In this document: one piece after another, positions 40,881-50,036 of the stretch
How the letters are laid out: every line of letters begins with the position of its first letter
How positions within the stretch are numbered: the first letter of the stretch is position 1
Source of the DNA: Streptomyces buecherae
GTDB lineage: Bacteria; Actinomycetota; Actinomycetes; Streptomycetales; Streptomycetaceae
Length of the DNA stretch: 64,000 nt
Assembly (NCBI RefSeq): GCF_014295035.1
Contig: NZ_CP060404.1
Location: 1,282,001 to 1,346,000, forward strand
Direction of reading: 5' to 3'
The notes under the pieces: generated by a model
What the model saw: the letters and a program-made list of their open reading frames with translations, nothing else
What the model was told of the DNA's origin: nothing
Databases searched by the model: none
Made by a program: the position numbers and the translations under genes

Positions 40881-41864
40881 GTGATCGTGGACTGTGCCAT
40901 CTACCGTGACGGGCGCCGCACACCCGGGCCCGCCGACTTCTCCGACGCCATCGAGGAGGCGCGGGCGAGAGGTAACGCGTTCTTGTGGATCGGCCTGTAC
41001 GAGCCGACCGCCGCCGAGTTCGACCAGGTCACCAGCGAGTTCGGGCTGCACCCACTGGCCGTGGAGGACGCGCTGCGCGCCCACCAGCGGCCCAAGCTGG
41101 AGGTGTACGACGACTCGCTGTTCCTGGTGCTCAAGCCGATCCAGTACGACGAGGAGACCACGACGGTGATCACCGGGGAGGTGATGATCTTCATCGGCGA
41201 CTGCTTCGTGGTGACCGTACGGCACGGCGAGGCCAACCCGCTCGGCAGCGTGCGCAGCCGCCTTGAGCGCACCCCGGCGGTGCTGCAACACGGCCCGACG
41301 GCGGTGATGTACGCCGTCTCGGACGCGGTCGTCGACCACTACCTGGAGGTCGCCGACGCGCTCCACACCGACCTGGACGCGCTGGAGGCCGAGGTCTTCA
41401 CGCCCGACGGCGCGGGCAGGGGCGACTCGGCCGGCCGGATCTACGCCTTCAAGCGCAAGGTCCTGGAGTTCCGGCGGGCCACCGCTCCGCTCACCGAGCC
41501 GATGGCGCGGCTCGCGGGCGCCACCGTCCCCTTCGTGCACCGCCACTCGCAGCCGTTCTTCCGCGACGTCAGCGACCACCTGACGCGCACCAACGACCAC
41601 GTGGACAACCTCGACCGGCTGCTGTCCGACATCCTGGCGGCGCACCTGGCGCAGATGGGCGTGCGGCAGAACGACGACATGCGCAAGATCTCCGCGTGGG
41701 CCGCGATGGCCGCCGTGCCCACCATGGTCGCCGGGATCTACGGCATGAACTTCGAGCACATGCCGGAGTTGCGGCAGACGTGGGGTTACCCCGCCGTCCT
41801 CGTGCTGCTGGTGGTCTCGATGGTCGTACTGCACCGGCTGTTCAAGCGGCGCGGCTGGTTGTGA
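40881..41864 (+). CDS. corA: CorA-family magnesium/divalent-cation transporter
   Basis: 327 residues. A large cytoplasmic domain with long helices (ALHTDLDALEAEVFTPDG; SDHLTRTNDHVDNLDRLLSD) leads to two C-terminal membrane segments. The signature YGMNFEHMPEL sits at the end of the first, followed by WGYPAVLVLLVVSMVVLHRL. It forms a pentameric Mg2+ channel in the plasma membrane. GTG at 40881 is the likely start, with GGGCGGGAAG some distance upstream. It is divergent from the histidine-phosphatase gene, 73 nt apart. Confidence 0.93.
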   Translation: MIVDCAIYRDGRRTPGPADFSDAIEEARARGNAFLWIGLYEPTAAEFDQVTSEFGLHPLAVEDALRAHQRPKLEVYDDSLFLVLKPIQYDEETTTVITGEVMIFIGDCFVVTVRHGEANPLGSVRSRLERTPAVLQHGPTAVMYAVSDAVVDHYLEVADALHTDLDALEAEVFTPDGAGRGDSAGRIYAFKRKVLEFRRATAPLTEPMARLAGATVPFVHRHSQPFFRDVSDHLTRTNDHVDNLDRLLSDILAAHLAQMGVRQNDDMRKISAWAAMAAVPTMVAGIYGMNFEHMPELRQTWGYPAVLVLLVVSMVVLHRLFKRRGWL

Positions 41865-41917
41865 GGCCGGGGGGCGGCCGGCGGCCCGGTCAGGCGGGCG
41901 GGCGTCCGGGCGTAGGG

Positions 41918-42706
41918 TCAGGCGAACTCGGGCGCCGTCGCGGGCCCGCCCAGCGCGTCGCGCCGCTCGGGCATCCGCAGGCAGATCATGCGCCGCCAGC
42001 CGCCGGCCGCCTCGTACCCGTACATCCCGTGCACGCCCGCGGCCAGCAGCGCGCTCCTGGCCCTCGGCCAGCCCAGCAGGCGTCCCATGTGGCCCATCAC
42101 CGCGAGGCTCACCCCGCGGTGGACCCGGATCTCCGCGCGGGCGCTCTTCCGCAGCAGGGCCTGGATCATGCGGCCGTAACCGGCCGCGGCCAGTCGGAGC
42201 AACTCCTCGTGGCAGTAGGCGAGGTGGTTGTCCTCGTCGTCGGAGATCATGCTGACCGCGCGGCCGACGTCGGGGTGGTCGGCGAAGTGCCGGCGCAGCA
42301 GCCGCATCTGCTCGGAGGCGCGCTGCTCGGTGACCCGGCTGTGGGCGAGGTAGGCGACGATGTCGCGCTCGGTCAGCGGTTCGTCGCGGCGCAGCTTGTC
42401 GTGCGCGAGGCCGATGCCCTGGCGTTCGAGGAGCATCGTGTAGTCGGTCTCGGGTGGCACGGCCACCGGTTCCAGGCCGCGCTTGCGCAGCAGCGCCCGG
42501 AAGACGCGGCCGTGCTTGTCCTCGTCCGCGCCGTGCCGTGCGATCTTCGCCGCCATCGCGCGCTCCCGCTCGGGCACGAGCGCGGCGATGCGGGCGTTCT
42601 CCCAGCCGCCCTGGGACTCGCCGCTGGCCGCGATGGAGCAGAAGAGCCGGAAGGAGTCGTCGTTGTCGAGGATCTCCTGGAAGACACCGCGGGCCGAGAG
42701 CATCAT
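41918..42706 (-). CDS. ferritin-like diiron-type protein
   Basis: 262 residues. It is helical and has two ExxH-type motifs expected of a ferritin-like four-helix bundle: AKIARHGADEDKHGRVFRAL in the first half and ISDDEDNHLAYCHEELLRL in the second. This fits a diiron-binding protein of unknown substrate. The C-terminal ~70 residues (RMIQALLRKSARAEIRVHRG onward) are basic and could touch the membrane. The double ATG at 42706/42703 follows GACGGAGGTGGCG. It lies downstream of the LLM oxidoreductase on the same strand, with a hairpin between. Confidence 0.78.
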   Translation of the reverse strand: MMLSARGVFQEILDNDDSFRLFCSIAASGESQGGWENARIAALVPERERAMAAKIARHGADEDKHGRVFRALLRKRGLEPVAVPPETDYTMLLERQGIGLAHDKLRRDEPLTERDIVAYLAHSRVTEQRASEQMRLLRRHFADHPDVGRAVSMISDDEDNHLAYCHEELLRLAAAGYGRMIQALLRKSARAEIRVHRGVSLAVMGHMGRLLGWPRARSALLAAGVHGMYGYEAAGGWRRMICLRMPERRDALGGPATAPEFA

Positions 42707-42869
42707 CGCCACCTCCGTCGAGCGACACGCGCCACATGCGTGGAGAACCAGTCGAATGCCGCGTGCCACGGGGAGCAACAGGTGCCGTGGGCATCTGGGC
42801 CACTCGGGTGACGGGACGGCCCCCCGGTGCCCGTAACCGCGTCGCCGGGTGGGGCGTTGTCCTCCGTGA

Positions 42870-42910
42870 CGGCCGTGGCGGGGAAGACCCCCGAGCCCCC
42901 ACCACGGCCG
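42870..42910 (-). terminator. hairpin downstream of the LLM oxidoreductase gene
   Basis: The outer stem is CGGCCGTGG (42870-42878) with CCACGGCCG (42902-42910), and the loop contains a GGGG..CCCC pairing. It lies 41 nt after the stop of the minus-strand gene. Confidence 0.6.
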
Positions 42911-42950
42911 CGACCCTTTTCCGGTTCTCCTGCCCTCGCCGCCGCGGGGC

Positions 42951-44000
42951 TCAGGCCAGGCCGGCGCGCTCCAGCGCCTCGACGCCCGCCCGCAGGCCGG
43001 CGACCCGCTCCTCCAGCGTGAAGCCCGCGGGCGCCAGCGACAGCGTGGTCACCCCGGCCTCGGCGTAGGCCCGCATCCGGTCGGCGATCCGCTCGACGGG
43101 TCCGACCAGCGCGGTGGCGTCGATCAGCTCGTGCGGCACGGCGGCGGCGGCGCCGTCCTTATCGCCGGCGAGGTACTTCTCCTGGATCTCGGCCGCGGCC
43201 TGCTCGTACCCCATGCGCTGGGCGAGCTTGTTGTAGAAGTTCTGCTTGGCGCTGCCCATGCCGCCCACGTACAGCGCGGTGTACGGGCGGAACTGGTCGG
43301 CCAGCGCCCGCACGTCGTCGCCGACGGCCAGCGGAACGGTGGGCACCAGGTCGAACCCGGTCAGGTCCTTGCCCACCTTGGCGCGGCCCGCCCGCAGCGC
43401 GCCGAGCGTGGTCTCCTCGGCGTGCTCGGGGGCGAAGAAGACCAGCAGCGCGCCGTCGGCGATCTCGCCGGTCTGCTCCAGGTTCTTCGGGCCGATGGCG
43501 GCGATGTAGAGCGGGATGCGCTCGCGCACCGGGTGCACGGTCAGCTTGAGGGCCTTGCCGGGGCCGTCCGGCAGCGGCAGCGTCCAGTGCTGGCCCTCGT
43601 GGCGCAGCGGCGTACGCTCCATCGCCTTGCGGATGATCTCCACGTACTCCCGGGTGCGGGCCAGCGGCTTGTCGAACCTCACGCCGTACCAGCCCTCGGA
43701 GACCTGCGGGCCCGAGACGCCGAGGCCGAGCCGGAACCGGCCGCCGGAGAGCGAGTCCAGGGTGGCGGCGGTCATGGCGGTCATCGCGGGGGTGCGCGCC
43801 GGGATCTGGAAGATGGCCGAGCCGACGTCGATCCGCTCGGTCTGCGCGGCGACCCAGGAGAGCACGGTGGCCACGTCGGACCCGTACGCCTCGGCCGCCC
43901 AGCACACGGAGTACCCGAGCCGATCCGCCTCCTGCGCGACGGCGAGGTTGTCCGCGTCCATTCCCGCACCCCAGTAGCCGAGGTTGATGCCGAGCCGCAT
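42951..44000 (-). CDS. LLM-class F420-dependent oxidoreductase
   Basis: 349 residues of the luciferase-like TIM-barrel family; in actinobacteria such proteins mostly use coenzyme F420. The N-terminus is MRLGINLGYWGAGMDADNLA, with ATERIDVGSAIFQIPARTPA, SGGRFRLGLGVSGPQVSEGW and IPLYIAAIGPKNLEQTGEIA following. The substrate is unknown. The ATG at 44000 with GGGGAG upstream marks the family start; an earlier frame to 44366 overlaps the divergent aldo/keto reductase promoter region. Its start is 127 nt from the divergent AKR start. Confidence 0.92.
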   Translation of the reverse strand: MRLGINLGYWGAGMDADNLAVAQEADRLGYSVCWAAEAYGSDVATVLSWVAAQTERIDVGSAIFQIPARTPAMTAMTAATLDSLSGGRFRLGLGVSGPQVSEGWYGVRFDKPLARTREYVEIIRKAMERTPLRHEGQHWTLPLPDGPGKALKLTVHPVRERIPLYIAAIGPKNLEQTGEIADGALLVFFAPEHAEETTLGALRAGRAKVGKDLTGFDLVPTVPLAVGDDVRALADQFRPYTALYVGGMGSAKQNFYNKLAQRMGYEQAAAEIQEKYLAGDKDGAAAAVPHELIDATALVGPVERIADRMRAYAEAGVTTLSLAPAGFTLEERVAGLRAGVEALERAGLA

Positions 44001-44127
44001 GCCACTCCCCTTACCCATCAGTAACGTCCCTACGGCGGGGACTCTAGCGCGCATATGTCCACCGCGGCAGTGTTGGCTTATCCACAGGCCACCACGGGCC
44101 GTGGCCAGGCCAGTAATGTCAGCGCTC

Positions 44128-45111
44128 ATGGAGCAGAGGCACCTCGGCCGTACGGGCCTGCGCGTATCCCGGATCGGGCTCGGCACGCTCACCTGGGGCC
44201 GGGACACCGACGAGCACGATGCGGCGGACCAGCTCAAGACGTTCTGGGACGCGGGCGGCACGCTCGTGGACACCGCCGACGTGTACGCCGACGGCAGCGC
44301 CGAGTACCTGCTGGGCCAGTTGCTCGACGGCCTGGTGCCGCGCCGCGACCTGCTCATCGCGACCAAGGCGGGCAGCGTGCCCGATCCGGACCGCCGCTTC
44401 GACGGCTCCCGTGGCCACCTGCTGGCGGCCCTCGACGCCTCGCTCGAACGCCTGGGGACCGACTACGTGGACCTGTGGCAGATCCACGCGTACGACGCGA
44501 CGACCCCCCTCGAGGAGACCCTGCAGGCCCTGGACATCGCGGTCAGCAGCGGCCGGGCGCGCTACGCCGGGGTGTCCAACTTCTGCGGCTGGCAGCTCGC
44601 CAAGGCGGCCACCTGGCAACTCGCGTCGGCGGGTCCGCGGACCCGGCTGGCCAGCACGCAGATGGAGTACTCGCTGCTCCAGCGCGGCATCGAGCGCGAG
44701 GTGCTGCCCGCCGCCCTGGACCTCGGCATCGGGCTGCTGCCGTCCTCGCCGCTGGGCCGGGGTGTGCTGACGGGCAAGTACCGGCACGCGACGCCGGCGG
44801 ACTCGCGGGGCGCGTCGGAGCACATGGCGCCGTTCGTCGCCCCGTATCTGGACGACGCGGCCAGCCGGATCGTCGACGCGGTCTCGATCGCCGCCGACGG
44901 GCTGGCCGCCACCGCGCTCCAGGTGGCCCTCGCCTGGGTGCGGGACCGCCCGGGAGTGGCCGCCCCGATCGTCGGCGCGCGCACCGCGCAGCAGCTCAGG
45001 GCGGCTTTGTCAGTGGAGGCGCTTACGCTTCCAGACGAGATTCGCCAGGCGCTGGACGACGTGTCAGCGCCCGTGCACCGCTATCCCGATCACGACTGGA
45101 GCACGCTGTGA
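44128..45111 (+). CDS. aldo/keto reductase
   Basis: 327 residues, an NADPH-dependent TIM-barrel oxidoreductase. The catalytic tetrad is visible: Asp and Tyr in LVDTADVYADG, Lys in IATKAGSVPD and His in DLWQIHAYD. The coenzyme site is near APIVGARTAQQL. ATG 44128 is the likely start (MEQRHLGRTGLRVSRIGLG); the ribosome-binding site is weak. Its stop overlaps the start of the next gene as GTGA, so the two are translationally coupled. The physiological substrate is unknown. Confidence 0.94.
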   Translation: MEQRHLGRTGLRVSRIGLGTLTWGRDTDEHDAADQLKTFWDAGGTLVDTADVYADGSAEYLLGQLLDGLVPRRDLLIATKAGSVPDPDRRFDGSRGHLLAALDASLERLGTDYVDLWQIHAYDATTPLEETLQALDIAVSSGRARYAGVSNFCGWQLAKAATWQLASAGPRTRLASTQMEYSLLQRGIEREVLPAALDLGIGLLPSSPLGRGVLTGKYRHATPADSRGASEHMAPFVAPYLDDAASRIVDAVSIAADGLAATALQVALAWVRDRPGVAAPIVGARTAQQLRAALSVEALTLPDEIRQALDDVSAPVHRYPDHDWSTL

Positions 45112-47765
45112 GTTCCGACCGCCCCGCGGGCGAGGCCGCTTCCCCCACCACGGGAGACCCCGCACCGCGCGAGGACGCCACCGCTCCGGCCCCCTCGCCG
45201 GACCACCCCGAGGCCCCCGCGGACCCGGCCCCCGCGACGGCTCCGCGAGGTCAGGCCGAGCGCCCCGGCGAGCCCGAGGCGGGCGAGGCCACGGCCGACC
45301 CGGACACCACGGCGGACCAGCACCCGGCACCGCCGGCCGAGGCGGCGCGCGAGGCGGAGCCCACGAGCGAGACCGGCGCGCCGCCACGTGAGGCGGAGCC
45401 GACGAGCGAGACCGACGCGCAACCGCGCGAGGCGGGCGAGGCGGGCCCGGAGGCGGAATCCGCCGCCGAGACCGCGGGCAGCGCGCGGGTCGCGGCGCCG
45501 AGCGCGGGCGAGGCCGGCGCCGGTGGGTCCACCGGCGGCGGGAAGCGGTCGGCCGCGGCCGAGGCGCTGGCCGCCGCGGTGCGCGCCGTCGAGCGGGGCG
45601 AGGCCGACGCCGCCTCGTTCTTCACCAGCGCGCGAGGCAGGTCGACGGCGGCCCGACCCGGCGGCGCGCGACCGGCCTCCCCCGGGCACGCCACGCCGAC
45701 CCCGGGCGACCCGCAGGCGGCCACCCCGCACGCCGCCGGTCCCGCGGGTCCGGCCGGCGGCGCCCCGACGGCCCCGTTGGGTGGTGCCGGTTCGGGCGGA
45801 GCGCCTGCTCCCGGGCCGGCCCCGACCGCCACGGCGGGGGCGCCGGCCGCTGCCGGACCCGGAGCCGGCCCGTCCGGTGTCGGCTCACCGGCCGGTGGAG
45901 CCGGTGGTGCGCGGGTGCCGTCGGCGGGCGGGCCGGCGGAGCTGGACGAGATTCGCCAGGTGCTGGCCGCCGGCGGCGCGCCACCGCACCTCGCCGAACA
46001 GGTCGTACGCGCCCTGGGCGAGGGGGCCGGCCCCGTCCTGCGGGACGATCCGTGGCAGTTGCTCGCCGTCCCCGGGGTGCGCCCCGAGCAGGCGGACGGC
46101 TTCGCGCGGGCCCTGCTCGGCCCGGACTGCGGCCCGGGCGACGAGCGCCGCTCCCGGGCGCTGGTGACCTGGCTGTTGGAGCGCGCGGCGCTCGAAGGCC
46201 ACACGGCCCGCGAGTCGGCCACGCTGCGCGACGCGCTCGCCCAGCACGCCGTGCCGGACCCGGACGAGGCCCTGCGCGACGCCGTGGCGGAGGGCGTGGT
46301 GCTGGTCTTCCAGGACGCCCTGGAGACCCCGGGGGCGGCCCCGGCCGCCGAGGACAATGAGGCCGAACAGCCTGTCCGCGTGCTGCTGGGCCTCGACCGG
46401 TACGCACTGGCCGAGGAGAGCCTGGCCGACGGCCTGGCCCGAGTGGTCAACACCTTCGAACCGGACGCCGCCGCCGACTCCGCGCCCGGCGCGCGGCCCG
46501 AGACCGACGCGGCCCCCGAGAGCGACGCGGCTCGCGAGAGCGGTGCGGAGCCCGAGGCGGAGGCGGCCGGCCCGGTTGCCGACTGGGAGGCGCTGGCCGA
46601 CGCCGCCCCCTCGCCGTCGGCCGCCGAGCTGGTCAGGGCCGCCGCGGGGCACGGGCTCGTGACGCACAGCGGGGGTGAGAGCGCCCGGGCCGAGGCCGTG
46701 GCCCTGGTCGCCGCCGCGCACGCGCGCGGCCTGCGCGCCTACGCCGCCGCGCACACGGACGACGGCCGCCGGCGGCTCGGCGCGGCGCTGGCGGACAGCG
46801 GCCTGCCCGCCGCGCTGGCGGTCACGGTCGCCGGGCTGCTCACCGGGGCCGAGGGGCCCGGGCGGGACGCGGACGGCGCCTTCCGGCTCGACCTGCTCGC
46901 CGTCCTCGACGCTCCCCAGCTCGACGTGGAGGCCGCCGCGGCGCTGGTCGAGTCACTGCCGGACGGCGTGCGGCTGGTGTTCAGCGGCGATCCGGGGGTC
47001 CTGTGGTCGGCGGGCGCCGGCCGGGTCTTCGCCGACGTGGTGGCCGCCCGCTCCTGCCCGCAGGTGGTCTCCCGCACGCCCGACCCCGGCCCGATCGGCG
47101 AGCTGGTCTCCGGCATCGGGATCGGCGAGCTCTCGCAGGTGGAGGCGCCGGGCAAGGAGGTGGTGATCGTGCCCGTGCGGGACGCGGGCGACGCCGTGCA
47201 CCGCACCGTGCAGTTGGTCGCGGACTCGGTGCCACGGGCGATCGGCGTGCCCGTACCCGACATCCAGGTCATCACCGTCGGGCACGGCGGCGCGGTCGGT
47301 ACCCGGGCGCTCAACGCCGCCCTCAAGGAGCGCCTCAACCCCGGCCCCGGCCGGTTCGGCGGCTTCGACCCGGGCGACCGGGTCGCGTACGCGGTGGCCC
47401 CGGGGCGCACCGTGACGGGCACGGTGACCGCGGCCGAGCCCGACGGGCTGCGCCTCGACTGCGGGGGCGAGGACGTGCTCGTGCCCCGGGCCCGGGTCGC
47501 CGACGCCCTGCGGCCCGGTTGGGCGGTCACGGCCCACCAGGCGGCCGGCCGGCGCTGGCCCGCGACCGTCGTCGTCCTCCCCGGGGACGCGGGCCCGCTG
47601 CTCACCCGGGCCTGGGTCTACACGGCGTTCAGCCGTGGCGAGCGGCACCTGTCCGTGGTCCACGGCGCCGGCCCTGCCCTGCCGCACGCGGTGGCCGAGG
47701 TCCCGGCCGCCGAGCGTACGACGCGCCTGCGGGCCCTGCTGCGGGCCCAGAACGCGACGGCCTGA
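45108..47765 (+). CDS. RecD2-like helix-hairpin-helix protein with degenerate helicase motifs
   Basis: 885 residues from the GTG at 45108, which overlaps the aldo/keto reductase stop. Residues 1-~275 are a Pro/Ala/Glu/Gly-rich disordered region. A helix-hairpin-helix region follows at ~280-360 (ELDEIRQVLAAGGAPPHLAE, DDPWQLLAVPGVRPEQADGF), as in RecD2. The C-terminal half is collinear with RecD2 superfamily 1 helicases. Where Walker A should be it reads THSGGESARAEA (~518-529), without the GKT. Walker B reads LLAVLDAPQLD without the Asp-Glu pair. Motif III-like SGDPGVLWSAGAGRVFADV (~624), motif V-like VTAHQAAGRRWPATVVVLP (~806) and motif VI-like VYTAFSRGERHLSVVH (~837) remain. It therefore probably cannot hydrolyse ATP. 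Confidence 0.82.
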   Translation: MSSDRPAGEAASPTTGDPAPREDATAPAPSPDHPEAPADPAPATAPRGQAERPGEPEAGEATADPDTTADQHPAPPAEAAREAEPTSETGAPPREAEPTSETDAQPREAGEAGPEAESAAETAGSARVAAPSAGEAGAGGSTGGGKRSAAAEALAAAVRAVERGEADAASFFTSARGRSTAARPGGARPASPGHATPTPGDPQAATPHAAGPAGPAGGAPTAPLGGAGSGGAPAPGPAPTATAGAPAAAGPGAGPSGVGSPAGGAGGARVPSAGGPAELDEIRQVLAAGGAPPHLAEQVVRALGEGAGPVLRDDPWQLLAVPGVRPEQADGFARALLGPDCGPGDERRSRALVTWLLERAALEGHTARESATLRDALAQHAVPDPDEALRDAVAEGVVLVFQDALETPGAAPAAEDNEAEQPVRVLLGLDRYALAEESLADGLARVVNTFEPDAAADSAPGARPETDAAPESDAARESGAEPEAEAAGPVADWEALADAAPSPSAAELVRAAAGHGLVTHSGGESARAEAVALVAAAHARGLRAYAAAHTDDGRRRLGAALADSGLPAALAVTVAGLLTGAEGPGRDADGAFRLDLLAVLDAPQLDVEAAAALVESLPDGVRLVFSGDPGVLWSAGAGRVFADVVAARSCPQVVSRTPDPGPIGELVSGIGIGELSQVEAPGKEVVIVPVRDAGDAVHRTVQLVADSVPRAIGVPVPDIQVITVGHGGAVGTRALNAALKERLNPGPGRFGGFDPGDRVAYAVAPGRTVTGTVTAAEPDGLRLDCGGEDVLVPRARVADALRPGWAVTAHQAAGRRWPATVVVLPGDAGPLLTRAWVYTAFSRGERHLSVVHGAGPALPHAVAEVPAAERTTRLRALLRAQNATA

Positions 47766-47935
47766 CCCGCGCGACGCACCGCCGGACGCCGCGCCGCCGG
47801 GCGGCGCGCAGCGCCTGGGGCCGCCCCGGCCGACCGCCGCGAAAGCCCGCCCCGGCCTCCTGGCTGGGCCCCCGGTTCGCCGGGGGCCCGATGCGGCTGG
47901 GCCGGCCCGTGCGGGGCCGGCTCGTGCGGGGCGGG

Positions 47936-48613
47936 TCAGGGCTCGGGGTCGATGAGCTCCAGGTCGTCGTCGGCGTCGTCGGGCTCCTCGTCGAAGACCG
48001 CGCTCACGTCGAAGCGGCACACGATCCGCTGCGGGTCCGCGTGGTCGAACGGCGCCGCCAGCCACTCCCCCGGGTCGGCGGGCTCGTCCGCGGCGGCCAC
48101 CCACAGCGTCGAATCGCCCTCCTCAAGGCCGAACTCCTTGTGCCGGGAGGCGATTTCATCGGGTTCGTACTCGCCGAAGAGAACGCCGAGCGCGGCGTGC
48201 ACGCTGCTGCCGGCGGCCGCCGCCGCGCCCTTGCCGGGCAGGCCGTTGACGGACGCCCCGTCCGGGTCGAGGTCGGCGATCCGCTGGGCCTGCGAGAGCA
48301 GCCGCTGCGGCTCCGCCACCGCGTAGTCCCGGCGGATCAGCACGCTGAGGGCGCTCGGTTCCTCCGGCCCGTCGTACGCGGGCAGGGAGTCGTCGCCGGG
48401 GATCTCGAAGGGCGTGACTTCGTCGTACGCGTCGTAGAGGAGTTCGTCATAGGTCTCGGCAGCCGCGGCCAGTTCGTTGAACGCGGCGTAGACGGCCGGG
48501 TCGTCCCCGCCGACCCGCCGCTCGACGGCATCGAGGTGCCGGTCCAGTGCGGCTTTGACCGCTTCGGCGGCGGCGCGTACCTCGGCAGCGGATGGCTGCG
48601 CAGCATCAGACAT
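47936..48613 (-). CDS. conserved hypothetical acidic protein
   Basis: 225 residues, strongly acidic. The N-terminal half is helical (AAEVRAAAEAVKAALDRHLD, AFNELAAAAETYDELLYDAY). The middle repeats short helical segments around SALSVLIRRDYAVAEPQRLL. The C-terminus is beta-rich and ends in a run of Asp/Glu (FDEEPDDADDDLELIDPEP). No signal or membrane segment is present, so it is cytoplasmic. I recognise no function. The ATG at 48613 is preferred over an upstream start at 48652 because family-like sequence begins at MSDAAQPSAAEV. It is divergent from the DUF5703 gene by 47 nt. Confidence 0.75.
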   Translation of the reverse strand: MSDAAQPSAAEVRAAAEAVKAALDRHLDAVERRVGGDDPAVYAAFNELAAAAETYDELLYDAYDEVTPFEIPGDDSLPAYDGPEEPSALSVLIRRDYAVAEPQRLLSQAQRIADLDPDGASVNGLPGKGAAAAAGSSVHAALGVLFGEYEPDEIASRHKEFGLEEGDSTLWVAAADEPADPGEWLAAPFDHADPQRIVCRFDVSAVFDEEPDDADDDLELIDPEP

Positions 48614-48660
48614 AGTGCAGACGCTATCCGTACCAGGCCAGTTCCCGCACAATAGATGCG

Positions 48661-48849
48661 ATGCCGGAATACGAATTCTGCGATGTGTATGTGCCTCGGG
48701 GGGTATCCCGCAAGGCCACGACCCGCTTGCTGACCGATCACGCCGAGTACGGACACTGGGAGTTGGACCGCCTACGGCTCAACCCCGACGGCAGCCGCAG
48801 AGTGCGGCTGCGCCGCCGGATCATCCGGCAACTCCGCGCTACCTGGTAG
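48661..48849 (+). CDS. DUF5703 family small basic protein
   Basis: 62 residues, MPEYEFCDVYVPRGVSRKAT.., a short protein conserved in actinobacteria. It has two beta-strand-like halves (EYEFCDVYVP and GHWELDRLRLNPDGSRRVRL) and ends in a basic RRRIIRQLRATW. It may bind nucleic acid or a partner protein, but no function is known to me. It starts 47 nt from the divergent acidic hypothetical gene, so the two could share a promoter region. A strong hairpin follows immediately. Confidence 0.85.
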   Translation: MPEYEFCDVYVPRGVSRKATTRLLTDHAEYGHWELDRLRLNPDGSRRVRLRRRIIRQLRATW

Positions 48850-48887
48850 AGCGGCGCGGGCCCCGTACGGACGGGGCCCGCGCCGCT
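48850..48887. terminator. strong hairpin between DUF5703 and the long chaplin gene
   Basis: A perfect 17-bp stem (48850-48866 with 48871-48887) with a 4-nt loop begins right after the DUF5703 stop and lies 88 nt after the convergent chaplin stop. It probably works for both strands. Confidence 0.85.
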
Positions 48888-48974
48888 CACGAGCCGTGCC
48901 TGCCGGCGGGCGGCGCCCGCCCGGGGCGCCGGCGCGCTCGGTCGACCAGCACCGGACGCCGTGCGCCTCGGCCG

Positions 48975-49895
48975 CTAGGCGGTGCGGGTGGTGCGGGCCC
49001 TGCGGTAGAGCACCGTGCCGGCGAGCAGCAGACCGGCGCTGGCGGGCAGGGCGATGGCCAGGGTCCCGGCGCCCGTCTCGGCGAGTTGCTCGGCGGTCTC
49101 GGCGACCACCCGCTCGACGGGTCCGGCGGAGCGCTCGGAGCGGGACGCGGGCAGTTCCTCGCCACGCTCCATGTGCGTCTCAGTCCCCGACGGCGTCTCG
49201 ACCCGGGGTGCCGGCGGTTGCTCGGCGCGCGGCTTCTCCGTGGGCCCCGGCTTGTCCCCGGGCTCGGGCCGCGGTTCGGGCTTCGGCTGCGGCTTCGGCG
49301 ACGTCACCTCCTCGCGCTCACGCTCGCGCGTGGGCGGCTGGTGCGGCTCCTCGTGGGAGGCGGGGCCGGTCACGTTGCCGCACTTGTTGCGGACGGCCGG
49401 GTTCAGCAGTCCGACGACGTTGACGGTGTTGCCGCACACGTTCGCCGGCACGTGCACCGGCACCTGGACGTTGTTGCCCGAGCCGACGCCGGGCGAGCCG
49501 TGCGCCCCGCCGACCGCCTGGGCTCCCCCGCCGGAGCGGGTGGTCTCGCGGCGCTCACCCGAGGTGCCCTTCCCCGCGGGCTTGGGCTGCCGAGCTCCGG
49601 TGGCCTTGCCGGCGTCGCCCGCCCGGCCCGCGTTGCTCTTGGCGGCGTGGCCGTCCACGTTGGCGCACCTGTTGCCGACGGCCGGGTTGAGCGCACCCAC
49701 GACGTCGACGGTGTTGCCGCACGCGTTGATCGGGACGTGCACTGGTACCTGCACGTTGTTGCCCGACAGGACGCCCGGTGAGTTCGAACTGGAGCCGTGG
49801 GCGGCCGAGTCCGCGTGTGCGTAGCCGCTTGCCACGGCGAGCACGCCGCCGGCTGCGGCCATGGTGATCAGGCCCTTCTTCGCGACCTGTCGCAT
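48975..49895 (-). CDS. chpC: long chaplin with two chaplin domains and sortase signal
   Basis: 306 residues. A signal peptide (1-~28, ending AHADS) is followed by chaplin domain 1 at ~38-79 (Cys59, Cys77) and domain 2 at ~133-178, each containing GNNVQVPVHVP..CGNTV.V..LNPAV..C. A Pro/Lys/Glu-rich wall-spanning region follows. The sorting signal is LAETG (271-275) with a membrane helix and RRAR tail, the LAXTG form used by class E sortases. It should be attached to peptidoglycan and help coat aerial hyphae with the short chaplins. The ATG at 49895 was chosen because it gives the signal peptide directly. The short chaplin gene lies just upstream. Confidence 0.93.
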   Translation of the reverse strand: MRQVAKKGLITMAAAGGVLAVASGYAHADSAAHGSSSNSPGVLSGNNVQVPVHVPINACGNTVDVVGALNPAVGNRCANVDGHAAKSNAGRAGDAGKATGARQPKPAGKGTSGERRETTRSGGGAQAVGGAHGSPGVGSGNNVQVPVHVPANVCGNTVNVVGLLNPAVRNKCGNVTGPASHEEPHQPPTREREREEVTSPKPQPKPEPRPEPGDKPGPTEKPRAEQPPAPRVETPSGTETHMERGEELPASRSERSAGPVERVVAETAEQLAETGAGTLAIALPASAGLLLAGTVLYRRARTTRTA

Positions 49896-50036
49896 AGGTT
49901 TGGTTCCCCTGATTCTTGCCGTCCGGAATACGCGAGTGCGCGACCGCGCCCGCGCCAATGCCCAGCGGCCCCGGAGTGCATGGCGCGCACTCCGGGGCCG
50001 CCCGGGTCTCACCCCCTACGGGAGTGAGTCATCACG

